In this document: positions 8,794 to 17,602 of the stretch, piece by piece
Layout: each line of letters opens with the position of its first letter
Numbering within the stretch: the first letter of the stretch is position 1
Source of the DNA: Prevotellaceae bacterium UBA2738
Lineage (GTDB): Bacteria > Bacteroidota > Bacteroidia > Bacteroidales > Bacteroidaceae
Direction of reading: 5' to 3'
DNA length: 37,755 nt
Assembly: GCA_002353585.1 (NCBI GenBank)
Contig: DEJW01000039.1
Coordinates: forward strand, 1-37,755
Program-made: the position numbers and the translations under genes
Notes under the pieces: generated by a model
Seen by the model: only the letters and a program-made list of their open reading frames with translations
Databases searched by the model: none
Told to the model about the DNA's origin: nothing

Positions 8794-9237
8794 CATATTT
8801 ATACACTTATCTGACTGCTCATAACTGAACCCCCTCTGCATGGCAAAACGAAGGAGTTTCATACGTTTTTCATAGTCGTTAGCATACTTGAGACTCTTCT
8901 CTTTATTTTGAAGCAGAGGCAGTAGCACGGATTCGAAATCTTCGTTCGCTACATCATCAAGCAAGGGCTCATAAACCTCACGCGGAATATGCTTGAAATA
9001 CAGAGCCTGCTCTACCTTGCGCCTGCCCCAACGATTATACTTTATTTTATCGTTGATGAAGAATCTGGCGTAGCGTTCTTCGTCAATATACTTTTCCTTA
9101 ACCAGATAACTTATCACCTCTCTCTGCGTTGCCTCGTCCACCTGCCAACGCTGCATCCGCCTGAGCATATCATCCTTGCAGTGTTCGGCACGAGCACAAA
9201 CAGCGGTAAGTTTGGATATGATTTGTTCTTGGGTCAT
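8788..9237 (-). CDS. recX: Regulatory protein RecX
   Basis: RecX binds RecA filaments and limits their growth, so it tempers recombination and the SOS response. At 149 residues it has the usual length of short RecX proteins. It has the repeating three-helix pattern: YLVKEKYIDEERYARFFINDKI is the signature RecX segment, followed by YNRWGRRKVEQALYFKHI and a final half repeat with the aromatic/basic YEKRMKLLRFAMQRGFSYE. The start ATG is six bases after the stop of the permease-fucosidase gene, so recX is probably co-transcribed with the export genes. It is not next to recA. It converges on the antiporter gene with a six-base overlap of the two ends. Confidence 0.88.
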   Translation of the reverse strand: MTQEQIISKLTAVCARAEHCKDDMLRRMQRWQVDEATQREVISYLVKEKYIDEERYARFFINDKIKYNRWGRRKVEQALYFKHIPREVYEPLLDDVANEDFESVLLPLLQNKEKSLKYANDYEKRMKLLRFAMQRGFSYEQSDKCINML

Positions 9238-9243
9238 TTTTCC

Positions 9244-12200
9244 TTAGAATTTCGTTCCTGCAGTGACGATTTCGATTTGTTCATCAGCTGTGGTGGGGAT
9301 GTCAGAGAGTTGATTATTATAGGACACTGGGATGAGGTCTATCTTAGTGGTGTGACGAGCAGGGTGATAAGGTACGGGAACCTTGGTGCGCTTGACGGTG
9401 TATAGAGGATCAGTGGTGCGCAGACGGAGGTTGCCACCGAGGGTTGACTTTATGACGAGGTGGTTTATCCTACCATCGCGCCACTGGAGCTTTACTATCT
9501 CGAAACCTCCACGAGCACGCAGTCCTGTAACGCAACCTTCCTTTGCCCACTCATCAGGGATGGCAGGCAGGATATGAATGGCGCCGTCATGACTCTGTAC
9601 AAGCATCTCGGCGATACCTGCACAACAGCCGAAATTGCCGTCTATCTGGAATGGCGGATGTGCATCGAACATATTGGCGTAGGTACCTCCGTCAGGGTCT
9701 TTCATTGAGGCGTTAGGGCTCTTGAGTTTTAACTGATTCTTGATGAGTTGGAGTGCATGGTTGCCATCGTGCTGACGTGCCCACTGACACACTTTCCAAC
9801 CCATAGACCAACCACGTGAGGCATCGCCTCGACCTATAAGCGACTTGCGCACTGCCCTGAATAGTTCAGGAGTAGAGTAAGGCGAGATAAGATTGCCAGG
9901 AAAGGCACCCCAAAGATGAGAGATATGACGGTGAGAACTATACTCCTGATCCCAATCCTGCAACCACTCCTGCAACTGTCCGTATCTGCCTATCTTCATA
10001 GGAGGAAGTTGGGCACGAAGGGCATCAAGGCTATCGGCAAAGGCTGCATCGATGGAGAGTTCACGGGCAGCCTGGGCTGTGTTACGCAGGAGGTCAAAGA
10101 TGAGTTGGTTGTCCATCGTAATACCAGAAAAGACGGCACAATTCTGTTTCTTACCAGTCTTCTCGTCTATATAACTGGCTATACCTGGGTGATTCTCAGG
10201 TGACACAGATGGTCCTGCCACCATATAACCGCTGACAGGGTCGCGATAGAGATAGTCTTGGAAAAACTGTGAGGCACCCTTCATCACGGGATAATACTCT
10301 CGCAGAAAATTCTTATCGCCAGTGAAGAGCCAGTGTTCCCACAGATGTGAACAGAACCACGCTCCACCAGTAGGCCAGATGGCAGCAATATGATTATCTA
10401 CCGCTCCAGTAGCACGCCACAAGTCGGTGTTATGATGAAGAACCCATCCACGAGCACCATACATCTTGCGGGCTGTCTCCTGACCAGAGATGCTTACTTC
10501 CTTGACCATCTTGAGGAATGGCTCATGACACTCTGAGAGGTTGGTGACCTCAGCAGGCCAGTAGTTCATCTCAACGTTGATGTTGGTGGTGTATTTTGAG
10601 TCCCAGGCAGGATATTGTCTCGCATCAGGATTCCATATACCTTGCAGATTGGCTGGCTGCGTATCGGGTTGTGAGGAAGAGATGAGCAGATAGCGTCCGA
10701 ACTGGAAATACAAAGCCACAAGAGAGGGGTCGTGAGAGGTGGAAAATTCCCTAATGCGCGTCTCTGTATCCTTAGCTGCCTGAATGGAATCACATCCAAG
10801 GTCGAGAGTGACGCGATTAAACATCTTCTTATACTTCCACGTATGGTCGTAGAGTGCACGCTCATGATAGTTAGTATGATACTGACCATAGTTAAATGTC
10901 TTCACCTTTTTACTGAAAGCATCCATATAGTATGCAGCTTTCTCCTTAGCACTTGCAAAACCATTAGCAAACCCTGTGAAGTTTGTACCCATACTAATTA
11001 TCATAGAGATACCCTTATCATCTTGTATGAAACGTACGAGGGTATAGCATTCTACCTTGTTTGCCACATGCTCCATAGAATCCTTAACAAGAGAACTCTT
11101 AATGACAATCATTGAAGGGTCGCCCTTTTCAATATCTATCTTCACACGATCATTCTTCTCTGGCGCAAGAAACTTAAACTTAGGCGTAAGCACATCCTTC
11201 TCCTTTATGGGGTTGATGTATTTGCCCTTCTTTTTTGCCGTGAGGCGCACAAAGATAATCTTATCAATGAAAGAAGAGAAATATGTACGCTCGTAGGTTA
11301 TGCCGTTGCAGTCGTATGATACACCAGCCGTAGCGGTAGAGAGGTCTAACCAACGACGATAGTTTGTATAGGAAGAATGTCCGAAAGTTAGTAGAAGTCT
11401 GCCTACAGACTCATAAGCCATACCGTGCCCAGTCTTGTCAATGTCAGCAACAATATTCTGCAAGGCAAGTTTCTGGGCACCTATATATCCCTCTACAGTA
11501 CCCTGCGCTATAAGGTCACGCATTTCTTGCAGATGTGGCAAGCAGTTAGCGTTGTAGTTGTTGTAAGGACTACCACTCCAGAAGGTGTCTTCGTTGAGTT
11601 GCAGGGTGTCGGTCTCCACACTGCCTGAAATCATAGCCCCTATCCTACCATTGCCGATAGGTAGTGCCTCCTCCCAATACTGAGCAGGACGGTTATACCA
11701 CAAGGTGAGGTCGTCAGCAGCATGGGTTGGCGACGTTACACAAACGAGCGCAAGGAGTGTAGCAGTAGCACCCTTGTTGTTCAGGAATTTGGAGATGTTC
11801 ATCTTGTTAATAGCTATTATCAGTAGGAAATAAGCAACCGCTTGCAACCAGAGAGTAAGCCATTCACCTATGCAGTCTCCCAAAAGGGCTCCCATAGAGT
11901 TCATACGTATGAAACCACGAATGGCAAAAGTGCTGGGGAAGAGATAAGAAACGCCCTGCCAGAAGGGAGGCATACTGCTCTGTGGCCAACTGACACCGCT
12001 GAGAAAGAGCAGAGGCAAAGAGGTAAAGACAACAACTAGCATGACACTCTCACGATAGGAAACAAGGTTGCCCATAAACATGGCAAAGAACACACACGCC
12101 ACAAGATAAGGCAGAAGGAGCATGAAGAGATCGAGGGCATGCACCAGACTCACAAAACCGAAAATGTGGGGCACGATGAGCGTAATCCACGCAAGCATGA

Positions 12201-12918
12201 CAGCAAAGATAAGGAAATAGGCGGTAGCACGACCAAGGAGTTCAGCCAGAGGCGTGGGAGCAGGCTCGTCTTTAGACTGATAGAGCAATTCTCTTCTCGT
12301 GCCTGCCAACATGCCCACACCAAGTAGCAGCGCCTGTTGGATAATCAGCACGAGCACAGCAGGAAGGATGAAGTTGCCGTAGCCACCAGTGACATTGAAG
12401 ATAGGCACTTCGTCAAACTCCAGTGGATGAATGGCAACAGCCTCGTCGCGCATGGTAATCTTAGGCTGCATTCTGCGTTGCAACTTACTCCACATCTCAA
12501 TGTTCACCTTATTCACCGTCTGGTAGATAGCCTTGTAGTTGAGCAGGTAACTCATGTCGCAATATAAGCCTACATGAGTCTGTTCGCCCCTGACGGACTT
12601 CAGTTCGAAGTCACGAGGGAAATAAACCACGCCATAAGCCTCGCCGTGACCAATAGCATCCCTACCCTCCATAATGCTACGGCATTGCATGGCTACGCAG
12701 ACATCAGGTGAGGAATCTATTTTGCGAATATACTCGCGACTGAGTGAGGTATGAGAATCGTCGACCACTACTATGGGCACCTCACGTGTCACCTCATTAT
12801 TATAAATCCATGAATATAGCAAAGGATAGACCAAAGGCAGGAATAGGAAGAACAACATCACGCCCTCATCCTTTAGGATGGTCTTGAATTCGGATACTAT
12901 GTAATCAAAATACGTCAT
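9244..12918 (-). CDS. ABC-2 permease fused in frame to GH95 alpha-L-fucosidase (1224 aa)
   Basis: Two proteins in one frame. Residues 1-372 are a full ABC-2 export permease: an N-terminal helix, a large extracytoplasmic loop with PIVVVDDSHTSLSREY, then five or six helices ending YFLLIIAIN. Residue 373 is Met (codon at 11800-11802) and begins a textbook signal peptide, MNISKFLNN...PTHA, followed by a whole GH95 enzyme (about 852 residues). GH95 removes alpha-1,2-linked L-fucose, or in some members L-galactose, from glycans by inversion. Its hallmarks are present: LPIGNGRIGAM, the Asn pair in TTNINVEMNYWPAE (about 779), the acid Glu in SVSPEN (about 908) and the Asp in QIDGNFG (about 1093). There is no stop between the halves and I see no promoter at the joint. 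The signal peptide could serve as an extra membrane segment placing the hydrolase in the periplasm. Alternatives are internal initiation at 11802 or a sequencing error that erased a stop. The start overlaps the upstream permease stop (ATGA). Confidence 0.9.
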   Translation of the reverse strand: MTYFDYIVSEFKTILKDEGVMLFFLFLPLVYPLLYSWIYNNEVTREVPIVVVDDSHTSLSREYIRKIDSSPDVCVAMQCRSIMEGRDAIGHGEAYGVVYFPRDFELKSVRGEQTHVGLYCDMSYLLNYKAIYQTVNKVNIEMWSKLQRRMQPKITMRDEAVAIHPLEFDEVPIFNVTGGYGNFILPAVLVLIIQQALLLGVGMLAGTRRELLYQSKDEPAPTPLAELLGRATAYFLIFAVMLAWITLIVPHIFGFVSLVHALDLFMLLLPYLVACVFFAMFMGNLVSYRESVMLVVVFTSLPLLFLSGVSWPQSSMPPFWQGVSYLFPSTFAIRGFIRMNSMGALLGDCIGEWLTLWLQAVAYFLLIIAINKMNISKFLNNKGATATLLALVCVTSPTHAADDLTLWYNRPAQYWEEALPIGNGRIGAMISGSVETDTLQLNEDTFWSGSPYNNYNANCLPHLQEMRDLIAQGTVEGYIGAQKLALQNIVADIDKTGHGMAYESVGRLLLTFGHSSYTNYRRWLDLSTATAGVSYDCNGITYERTYFSSFIDKIIFVRLTAKKKGKYINPIKEKDVLTPKFKFLAPEKNDRVKIDIEKGDPSMIVIKSSLVKDSMEHVANKVECYTLVRFIQDDKGISMIISMGTNFTGFANGFASAKEKAAYYMDAFSKKVKTFNYGQYHTNYHERALYDHTWKYKKMFNRVTLDLGCDSIQAAKDTETRIREFSTSHDPSLVALYFQFGRYLLISSSQPDTQPANLQGIWNPDARQYPAWDSKYTTNINVEMNYWPAEVTNLSECHEPFLKMVKEVSISGQETARKMYGARGWVLHHNTDLWRATGAVDNHIAAIWPTGGAWFCSHLWEHWLFTGDKNFLREYYPVMKGASQFFQDYLYRDPVSGYMVAGPSVSPENHPGIASYIDEKTGKKQNCAVFSGITMDNQLIFDLLRNTAQAARELSIDAAFADSLDALRAQLPPMKIGRYGQLQEWLQDWDQEYSSHRHISHLWGAFPGNLISPYSTPELFRAVRKSLIGRGDASRGWSMGWKVCQWARQHDGNHALQLIKNQLKLKSPNASMKDPDGGTYANMFDAHPPFQIDGNFGCCAGIAEMLVQSHDGAIHILPAIPDEWAKEGCVTGLRARGGFEIVKLQWRDGRINHLVIKSTLGGNLRLRTTDPLYTVKRTKVPVPYHPARHTTKIDLIPVSYNNQLSDIPTTADEQIEIVTAGTKF

Positions 12919-14078
12919 GCCTGATATCCAAATTCGTTAACTGCCCTACGCATACGTCTCATAACCAGCAGTGGCAGGAGGGCAAAGAGTATGAGCATTA
13001 GAATATGTGCTATAGCGTCAGAGAGTGGATAGGTATTGAACACGCACAACTGATAGATGAGGTAATAATGACGCATAGGGAATATCCATGCAATAGCCTG
13101 CAGGGGTGAGTCCATAGCAAAGACGGGAAAGGCAACACCAACCATAGAGAAACTGAGCACGGCGAGCAGTGAGCACACACTCATAGACATGCGTAAGGAT
13201 GGTATGAGACCATAGAGGAAAACAGCAAAACCCTGAGCACCAAGTACGCCGAGAAGAGCCAAGAGCATGAGTCGCCATTCGCCACCAGGAGCGGGAAAAT
13301 GGAGTATGCCAAACATGTATGACATAGACACAAACATAATGAGGCTGAAGGTGAGAGTCTGAGGCAGGAGTTTGCCATACACCGCCTTGAATATATTATT
13401 ATCGGCTGTGGCGAGCCACTCTTTATGTCGGTCAAACTTTACCTCGGTACCAAGAGAATAGGTGGTAAGCAGGAAGATGAAGAGCATAAACATGGCAGGA
13501 ACAAAGGCTGCACATAGGAACAACTGATAGTTTACCCATGGATTGCCTATCATGTGCATATCGAGGGAGATGGGCTGAAGGTAAGCTGTTATCTGCTCGG
13601 GGGTGAATCCACGTGCTCGCATAGTGGTGCGCCCCACTCCAGCGTTTGCAAGTGTGCACATGGTCTTCATATCCTTAAAGAGTAAAGCGCCTACAGTGAT
13701 TGATGTGTTGGTGTAATAGACCGACATGCGGGGCTGGCGACCACTAATAATGTCGCTGGTAAGATGTTGGGGAAAATAGACAAAGCCATAAATCTCATTA
13801 CGCTGAATGGCACGACGAGCGTCATCAACGGTGGGATAATGTGCCACGACATGAGAATTCTGGAAGGAGTCTATCATCCTGGTGAGTCGGCGTGTGGTGG
13901 AGGTGTTGTCATCATCCACTATGCCAATGGGCATATTGAGAGGCTGGCCCTGATCCATGAGCGAAGTAAAGAAAACCGTCACAAACAACGGCAGCACCAC
14001 CATACACATAACGTATATGGGATAGCTGAGAATAATCTTTATCTCACGCTTGAATACTGCAACCAAAGGACCTGCCAT
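12915..14078 (-). CDS. ABC-2 type export permease
   Basis: Inner-membrane permease of the YbhS/YhiH kind (ABC2_membrane_3). One N-terminal helix is followed by an extracytoplasmic domain of roughly 150 residues containing PIGIVDDDNTSTTRRLTRM and a FVYFP motif, then five hydrophobic helices and a basic tail, RRMRRAVNEF. I start at ATG 14078; a GTG one codon earlier is also open. The stop overlaps the next permease gene by four bases (ATGA), so the two are expected to be made in equal amounts and to pair. HlyD lies seven to ten bases upstream. With TolC and HlyD it would form a tripartite exporter. No ATP-binding subunit is encoded anywhere in the window, so the energy source is unexplained. 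Confidence 0.9.
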   Translation of the reverse strand: MAGPLVAVFKREIKIILSYPIYVMCMVVLPLFVTVFFTSLMDQGQPLNMPIGIVDDDNTSTTRRLTRMIDSFQNSHVVAHYPTVDDARRAIQRNEIYGFVYFPQHLTSDIISGRQPRMSVYYTNTSITVGALLFKDMKTMCTLANAGVGRTTMRARGFTPEQITAYLQPISLDMHMIGNPWVNYQLFLCAAFVPAMFMLFIFLLTTYSLGTEVKFDRHKEWLATADNNIFKAVYGKLLPQTLTFSLIMFVSMSYMFGILHFPAPGGEWRLMLLALLGVLGAQGFAVFLYGLIPSLRMSMSVCSLLAVLSFSMVGVAFPVFAMDSPLQAIAWIFPMRHYYLIYQLCVFNTYPLSDAIAHILMLILFALLPLLVMRRMRRAVNEFGYQA

Positions 14079-14088
14079 CACGCTTCAG

Positions 14089-15072
14089 CTACTTGATAAT
14101 AACCGACATGCCTGGGCGCAGACCGTCGAACTTCTTGACAGGACGAGCCTTGACCTCGAAGGTCTTCATATCATACTGTCCGTTTGACTTAGTAGCTTTC
14201 CATGTAGCGTAACTGCCTTCATCCTTTATGGAATAGACCTTCAACTCTATCTCTTTATTAAAAGCAGGTACGAAAGCCTTGAGCACGTCGCCGAGTTTCA
14301 AACCGTTGAGTTGGTCTTCACGCATATTGAATGTGCCCCAGATATCATTCATGATAGAGATAGTCATAATAGGACTACCTGAACCAAGTAGTTCGCCCAC
14401 CTTAGGATAGATAGTGCTAACCTCGCCGTCCATCTGTGCCACCTGTACAGTTTCTTTTCGGTAGGAGTTGACCTCGTTCACGGCACCCTTAGCAGAGTTT
14501 ACCTGAGCCTGAGCAGCGGCTTTCTCTTCGCGACGGGCACCATTCTGAGCCATGTCATACTGACTCTTGGCGGCCTTTTCCTGTGCCTCGTATGCCTTAT
14601 AGCTGGCATAAGCCTCATCACGCTTCTGTTCGCTCACCACGCCTTCGTCAAAAAGACGCTGCACACGCTCATAAGACTTCTTGGCAATATCGAGTCCTGC
14701 CTTAGCTTGTTGCCAAAGTTCGAAGGCACCTTGTATCTGTTCCTTACGGGCACCAGCACGAGCCATATCGCTCATAGCCGTAGCAGCATCCTCCATACCC
14801 CTAACCTGCTGAGCTTTAGCCTCTACCTCGGGAGCATCGAGAATGGCAAGGGTATCGCCAGCATGAACGTAGTCGCCTTCCTTGACGAGCAGACGGAGCA
14901 CACGTGAGGGCACCTTACTTGATACACGATATTCTTCAACGTCTATCTGACCTTGTATCACCTCTTCCTCACTGCCGATGGTGAAGAAACCTATCAATCC
15001 AACGATGAAAGCCACAACAGAAAAAGCTATCAGGGCTATTATCACACTCCTATGTTGTTTCTTATTTTCCAT
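14089..15072 (-). CDS. HlyD/EmrA-family periplasmic adaptor protein
   Basis: Membrane-fusion protein linking inner-membrane permeases to the TolC channel. Its 327 residues have an N-terminal basic stretch and a single membrane anchor (about 10-31). A biotinyl-lipoyl half motif follows, VSSKVPSRVLRLLVKEGDYV, then a long alpha-helical hairpin rich in Ala, Gln, Lys and Glu (about 75-205), the second lipoyl half around VSTIYPKVGELLGSGSPI, and a beta-barrel domain ending GLRPGMSVIIK. The order fits its role between tolC and the two permeases. The substrate cannot be told: drugs, lipids or small molecules are all handled by relatives. Confidence 0.92.
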   Translation of the reverse strand: MENKKQHRSVIIALIAFSVVAFIVGLIGFFTIGSEEEVIQGQIDVEEYRVSSKVPSRVLRLLVKEGDYVHAGDTLAILDAPEVEAKAQQVRGMEDAATAMSDMARAGARKEQIQGAFELWQQAKAGLDIAKKSYERVQRLFDEGVVSEQKRDEAYASYKAYEAQEKAAKSQYDMAQNGARREEKAAAQAQVNSAKGAVNEVNSYRKETVQVAQMDGEVSTIYPKVGELLGSGSPIMTISIMNDIWGTFNMREDQLNGLKLGDVLKAFVPAFNKEIELKVYSIKDEGSYATWKATKSNGQYDMKTFEVKARPVKKFDGLRPGMSVIIK

Positions 15073-15108
15073 ATATACTTTTTTTCTACCACTAACTTAA
15101 CAGATTCT

Positions 15109-16614
15109 CTAATTCCTTCCTAACGCTTTCTGCTGAGCTATCTCGCTGAGTTTTACGTCTATCTCAGCATCTATCTTCTGCGTTCTTGCCTTGAGCCAAG
15201 CTGTCTGTGCCGACATAACATCGGTAGTGTTCATAACGCCCTCCTTGAAACCTATGTTAGCACATCTCAGGTTTTCCTCGGCACTCTGTATGTTTTTCTT
15301 TGCCGTAATGAGTTTCTTATTTGCCTCACGCACTTTAAAGTTACTCTGCGCCACTTGCAGTTCTATCATGTCGTGGGCTTCGTCATAAGTGAGCTGGGCA
15401 AGGTTTGTAGCACACTTGGCAGCTCTTATCTTATACATATTCTCACCCCAGTCTAACACAGGCACCCTGACAGCCACGCCCACATTAAACGAGCCCTTAA
15501 ACTTGCGTTCAAAACCGTTATAAACGCTTGGGTTGGTGAATATGGCGCCTCCCATCAGTGCCAGTTGGGGCAGATAGGCTGCACGAGCTATCTTTGTCTT
15601 CTGCCGGCTTATTTCTATAGCGTCATTGAGTAATTTGAGTTCACGACGACGCTCATACACCTGTTCGTCATTCTCTTCGTTGACCACTGCCACGTCAACA
15701 TCTTCTTTCTGTTCATCAACAAGGGTAATGTCGGAATTAACGTCCATACCACACTTCTGACAAAGGTACATCCGAGCAAGGGTGAGAGCGTTATCAACCT
15801 TAGTCTTCGACATCTCTGCCTCGTTAAGTGCTACATCAACCCTAAGTCCATCGGCTCTGGTAGCTACTCCCTCTCTTATCATCTTATGCACATCATCGTC
15901 AAGTTTCTGCACAAGGGCAAGATAGTCGGTGGCAAGCATCTGCTTATGGCGAAGTGAAACGACCAGCCAGTATGCATTGTCAACCTCATAGGTAATATTA
16001 CTCTCTTTCTCTTCTATCTGAGTGCCAGCCATACGTTCTGTGATGTCGGCTATCTTGTTACTGGCTGTAATGACGCCACCCATAAAGAGTGGTTGGGTGA
16101 GCACTGCCGATGCCACAAACATATGGTGCGTGTTGGTAGAGAATGCATCGGTTATCTGTCTGCCCAGTTCGTTGCCGTATGTCTCCAACGACGTTGCCAT
16201 TGATGGTCCCACAGTCTGCATTATGGTTATGAGGTCATTGGCTGTTTGTGGTGAGATTTTTCCTGCCATTGCAAGACGCTGCAGGTTGGCTCCTAAGTCG
16301 GTCATCCCCTGCCCTATAGCACCAGATGCCGTAGTGCCCATAGTGGAGAGCATATTCTTTTGGGCATCGCTGAGCAGAGACAACTCACGTGAGGAATACA
16401 TGTAACCACCTGCGAGGTCAACATGAGGCAGGTAGAGAGTACGTGCTGCTTTGCGGGCATTCTTTGCCATCTCTTGTTTTACCCTTGACATGCCTATCTG
16501 CTTATTTCCTGCTAACGCCCTTGCCCTACACGTATCGAGTGAGAGCACCTCTGCCGACATACCATCGGCAACGGCATAAAGGAATATAACCAGTATGTAT
16601 ATAAGTCTTTTCAT
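15109..16614 (-). CDS. TolC-family outer membrane efflux protein
   Basis: Outer-membrane and periplasmic channel subunit, 501 residues. A signal peptide covers about residues 1-20 and is cleaved near ADGMSA. The mature part is a duplicated outer-membrane-efflux fold: helical hairpins, including YLPHVDLAGGYMYSS in the first half and YLPQLALMGGAIFTNPS in the second. The matching YLPxxxLxGG motifs show the internal repeat. No lipoprotein cysteine was seen at the cleavage site. It sits 18 bases after the glycosyltransferase gene and 36 bases before hlyD, in a probable single transcript. Confidence 0.92.
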   Translation of the reverse strand: MKRLIYILVIFLYAVADGMSAEVLSLDTCRARALAGNKQIGMSRVKQEMAKNARKAARTLYLPHVDLAGGYMYSSRELSLLSDAQKNMLSTMGTTASGAIGQGMTDLGANLQRLAMAGKISPQTANDLITIMQTVGPSMATSLETYGNELGRQITDAFSTNTHHMFVASAVLTQPLFMGGVITASNKIADITERMAGTQIEEKESNITYEVDNAYWLVVSLRHKQMLATDYLALVQKLDDDVHKMIREGVATRADGLRVDVALNEAEMSKTKVDNALTLARMYLCQKCGMDVNSDITLVDEQKEDVDVAVVNEENDEQVYERRRELKLLNDAIEISRQKTKIARAAYLPQLALMGGAIFTNPSVYNGFERKFKGSFNVGVAVRVPVLDWGENMYKIRAAKCATNLAQLTYDEAHDMIELQVAQSNFKVREANKKLITAKKNIQSAEENLRCANIGFKEGVMNTTDVMSAQTAWLKARTQKIDAEIDVKLSEIAQQKALGRN

Positions 16615-16632
16615 AAAAAGAATTCTTCGTCG

Positions 16633-17409
16633 CTACTCTCTGTTTGCTTTCTTGTTTATGATGAATTGTATGTGTTTGAATATTGTTATTATCAGACCGT
16701 AGTGTTTCACCATAATGCTGAAACGCTCTTGCAATGATTTTCTGTGATTCTTGATGGACATTCCGCCAGCAAGGAAATCACACACCACAGCGTGCATATT
16801 GTATAGTTCCAAATGACGTTTGTCGGCTTCTTTCATTACTTTTATACACCAGTCTACGTCAGACGAGAGTTCGTATTTAAGGTCGAAGGGTATCTTTCGG
16901 GCTATGTCAGTTCTGACGTAGAATGCCTGATGACACACCATCATGCCGTTTTGAAATGACTTCCAATTGAGCACCTCTGGAGGGTCATGCTCTCGTTTGC
17001 CGACATACCTGTTTGTGGCATCAACTATATTGGTGTCGCCGTATATCACAGCAGGGAGCTCATCCTTTGTCTGTACCTGCTCAGCTATATCCTTCAGTGT
17101 ATCAACAGAATGCAACGTGTCTCCAGCATTGAGAAAGAGTACGTAGTCGGGCTGTGCCTTTTGCAATCCTTTGTTCATGGCATCATAGAGTCCCTTGTCT
17201 CTCTCTGATGTTATGCTGTATTCCACACCACACTTGCTGTTATGTCTGAATTGTTCAGCCACAGCAATGGTATTGTCTGTGGAGGCACCATCAATTATGA
17301 TGTGGTGGATGCCTTTCCAAGTCTGGTTAGCAACACTGTCGAGCGTACGCCGAATCACATTTTCAGCGTTATACGTACAAGTTATTATGCAGAAGCGTAT
17401 CGTGTTCAA
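16633..17409 (-). CDS. Glycosyltransferase family 2
   Basis: GT-A fold transferase of 258 residues that would transfer a sugar from a nucleotide donor to a cell-surface glycan. The N-terminal ITCTYNAENVIRRTLDSV with HHIIIDGASTDNT is the GT2 nucleotide-binding signature. The metal-binding acidic motif appears as LNAGDTL (about 94-100). SSDVDWCIKVMKEA (about 180-193) is the acceptor-side motif of WcaA-like members. There is no membrane helix. The start is TTG at 17407-17409: an in-frame TAA lies four codons upstream and the next Met would remove the active site. It is the first gene of the export cluster and has a clear promoter 37-67 bases upstream. Its link to efflux is unclear, though the GH95 domain downstream also acts on glycans. 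Confidence 0.9.
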   Translation of the reverse strand: MNTIRFCIITCTYNAENVIRRTLDSVANQTWKGIHHIIIDGASTDNTIAVAEQFRHNSKCGVEYSITSERDKGLYDAMNKGLQKAQPDYVLFLNAGDTLHSVDTLKDIAEQVQTKDELPAVIYGDTNIVDATNRYVGKREHDPPEVLNWKSFQNGMMVCHQAFYVRTDIARKIPFDLKYELSSDVDWCIKVMKEADKRHLELYNMHAVVCDFLAGGMSIKNHRKSLQERFSIMVKHYGLIITIFKHIQFIINKKANRE

Positions 17410-17445
17410 CTCTATATATTAATATATACCTTAAAATCTAACTTG

Positions 17446-17476
17446 CAAAGTTATAAAATATTATTGAATTAACAAA
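17446..17476 (-). promoter_or_regulatory. Bacteroidetes sigma promoter for the GT2-TolC-HlyD-ABC2-recX unit
   Basis: On the minus strand: TTTG (17473-17476), 19 bases, TAACTTTG (17446-17453). Both boxes and the spacing match the Bacteroidetes consensus. The expected start of transcription gives a leader of about 30 bases before the TTG start codon. Confidence 0.8.
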
Positions 17477-17589
17477 GTTTGACGTGATATTTTGTCATTT
17501 TGTCATCCTTGTGTGTCACTATGGCATTATAGTCTGATATGGTACGAGGTTTGAAAAAACTGAGAATTGACAATCGAACCATAAAAAAG

Positions 17590-17596
17590 AAAGGAG
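17590..17596 (+). promoter_or_regulatory. Shine-Dalgarno site of the ClpB-type gene
   Basis: AAAGGAG, six bases before the ATG at 17603. Strong purine-rich sites are uncommon in Bacteroidetes, so this one supports the short start: the protein really begins without an N-domain. Confidence 0.7.
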
Positions 17597-17602
17597 TTAG
17601 AA

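Larger units (their letters stand above)
17410..17602. other. Divergent intergenic region, GT2 / clpB
   Basis: 193 bases without a gene. It holds the GT2 promoter (separate entry), a direct repeat TTTTGTCA near 17490-17505, and a Shine-Dalgarno site for clpB. No remnant of a Clp N-domain can be read here; at about 64 codons it is too short to hold one. I could not identify a convincing promoter for clpB. Confidence 0.6.

Noticed and set aside
9244..11802. Independent GH95 gene with its own promoter
   Set aside because: No TAnnTTTG box or ribosome site was seen before 11802; kept as an alternative, not as a separate feature.
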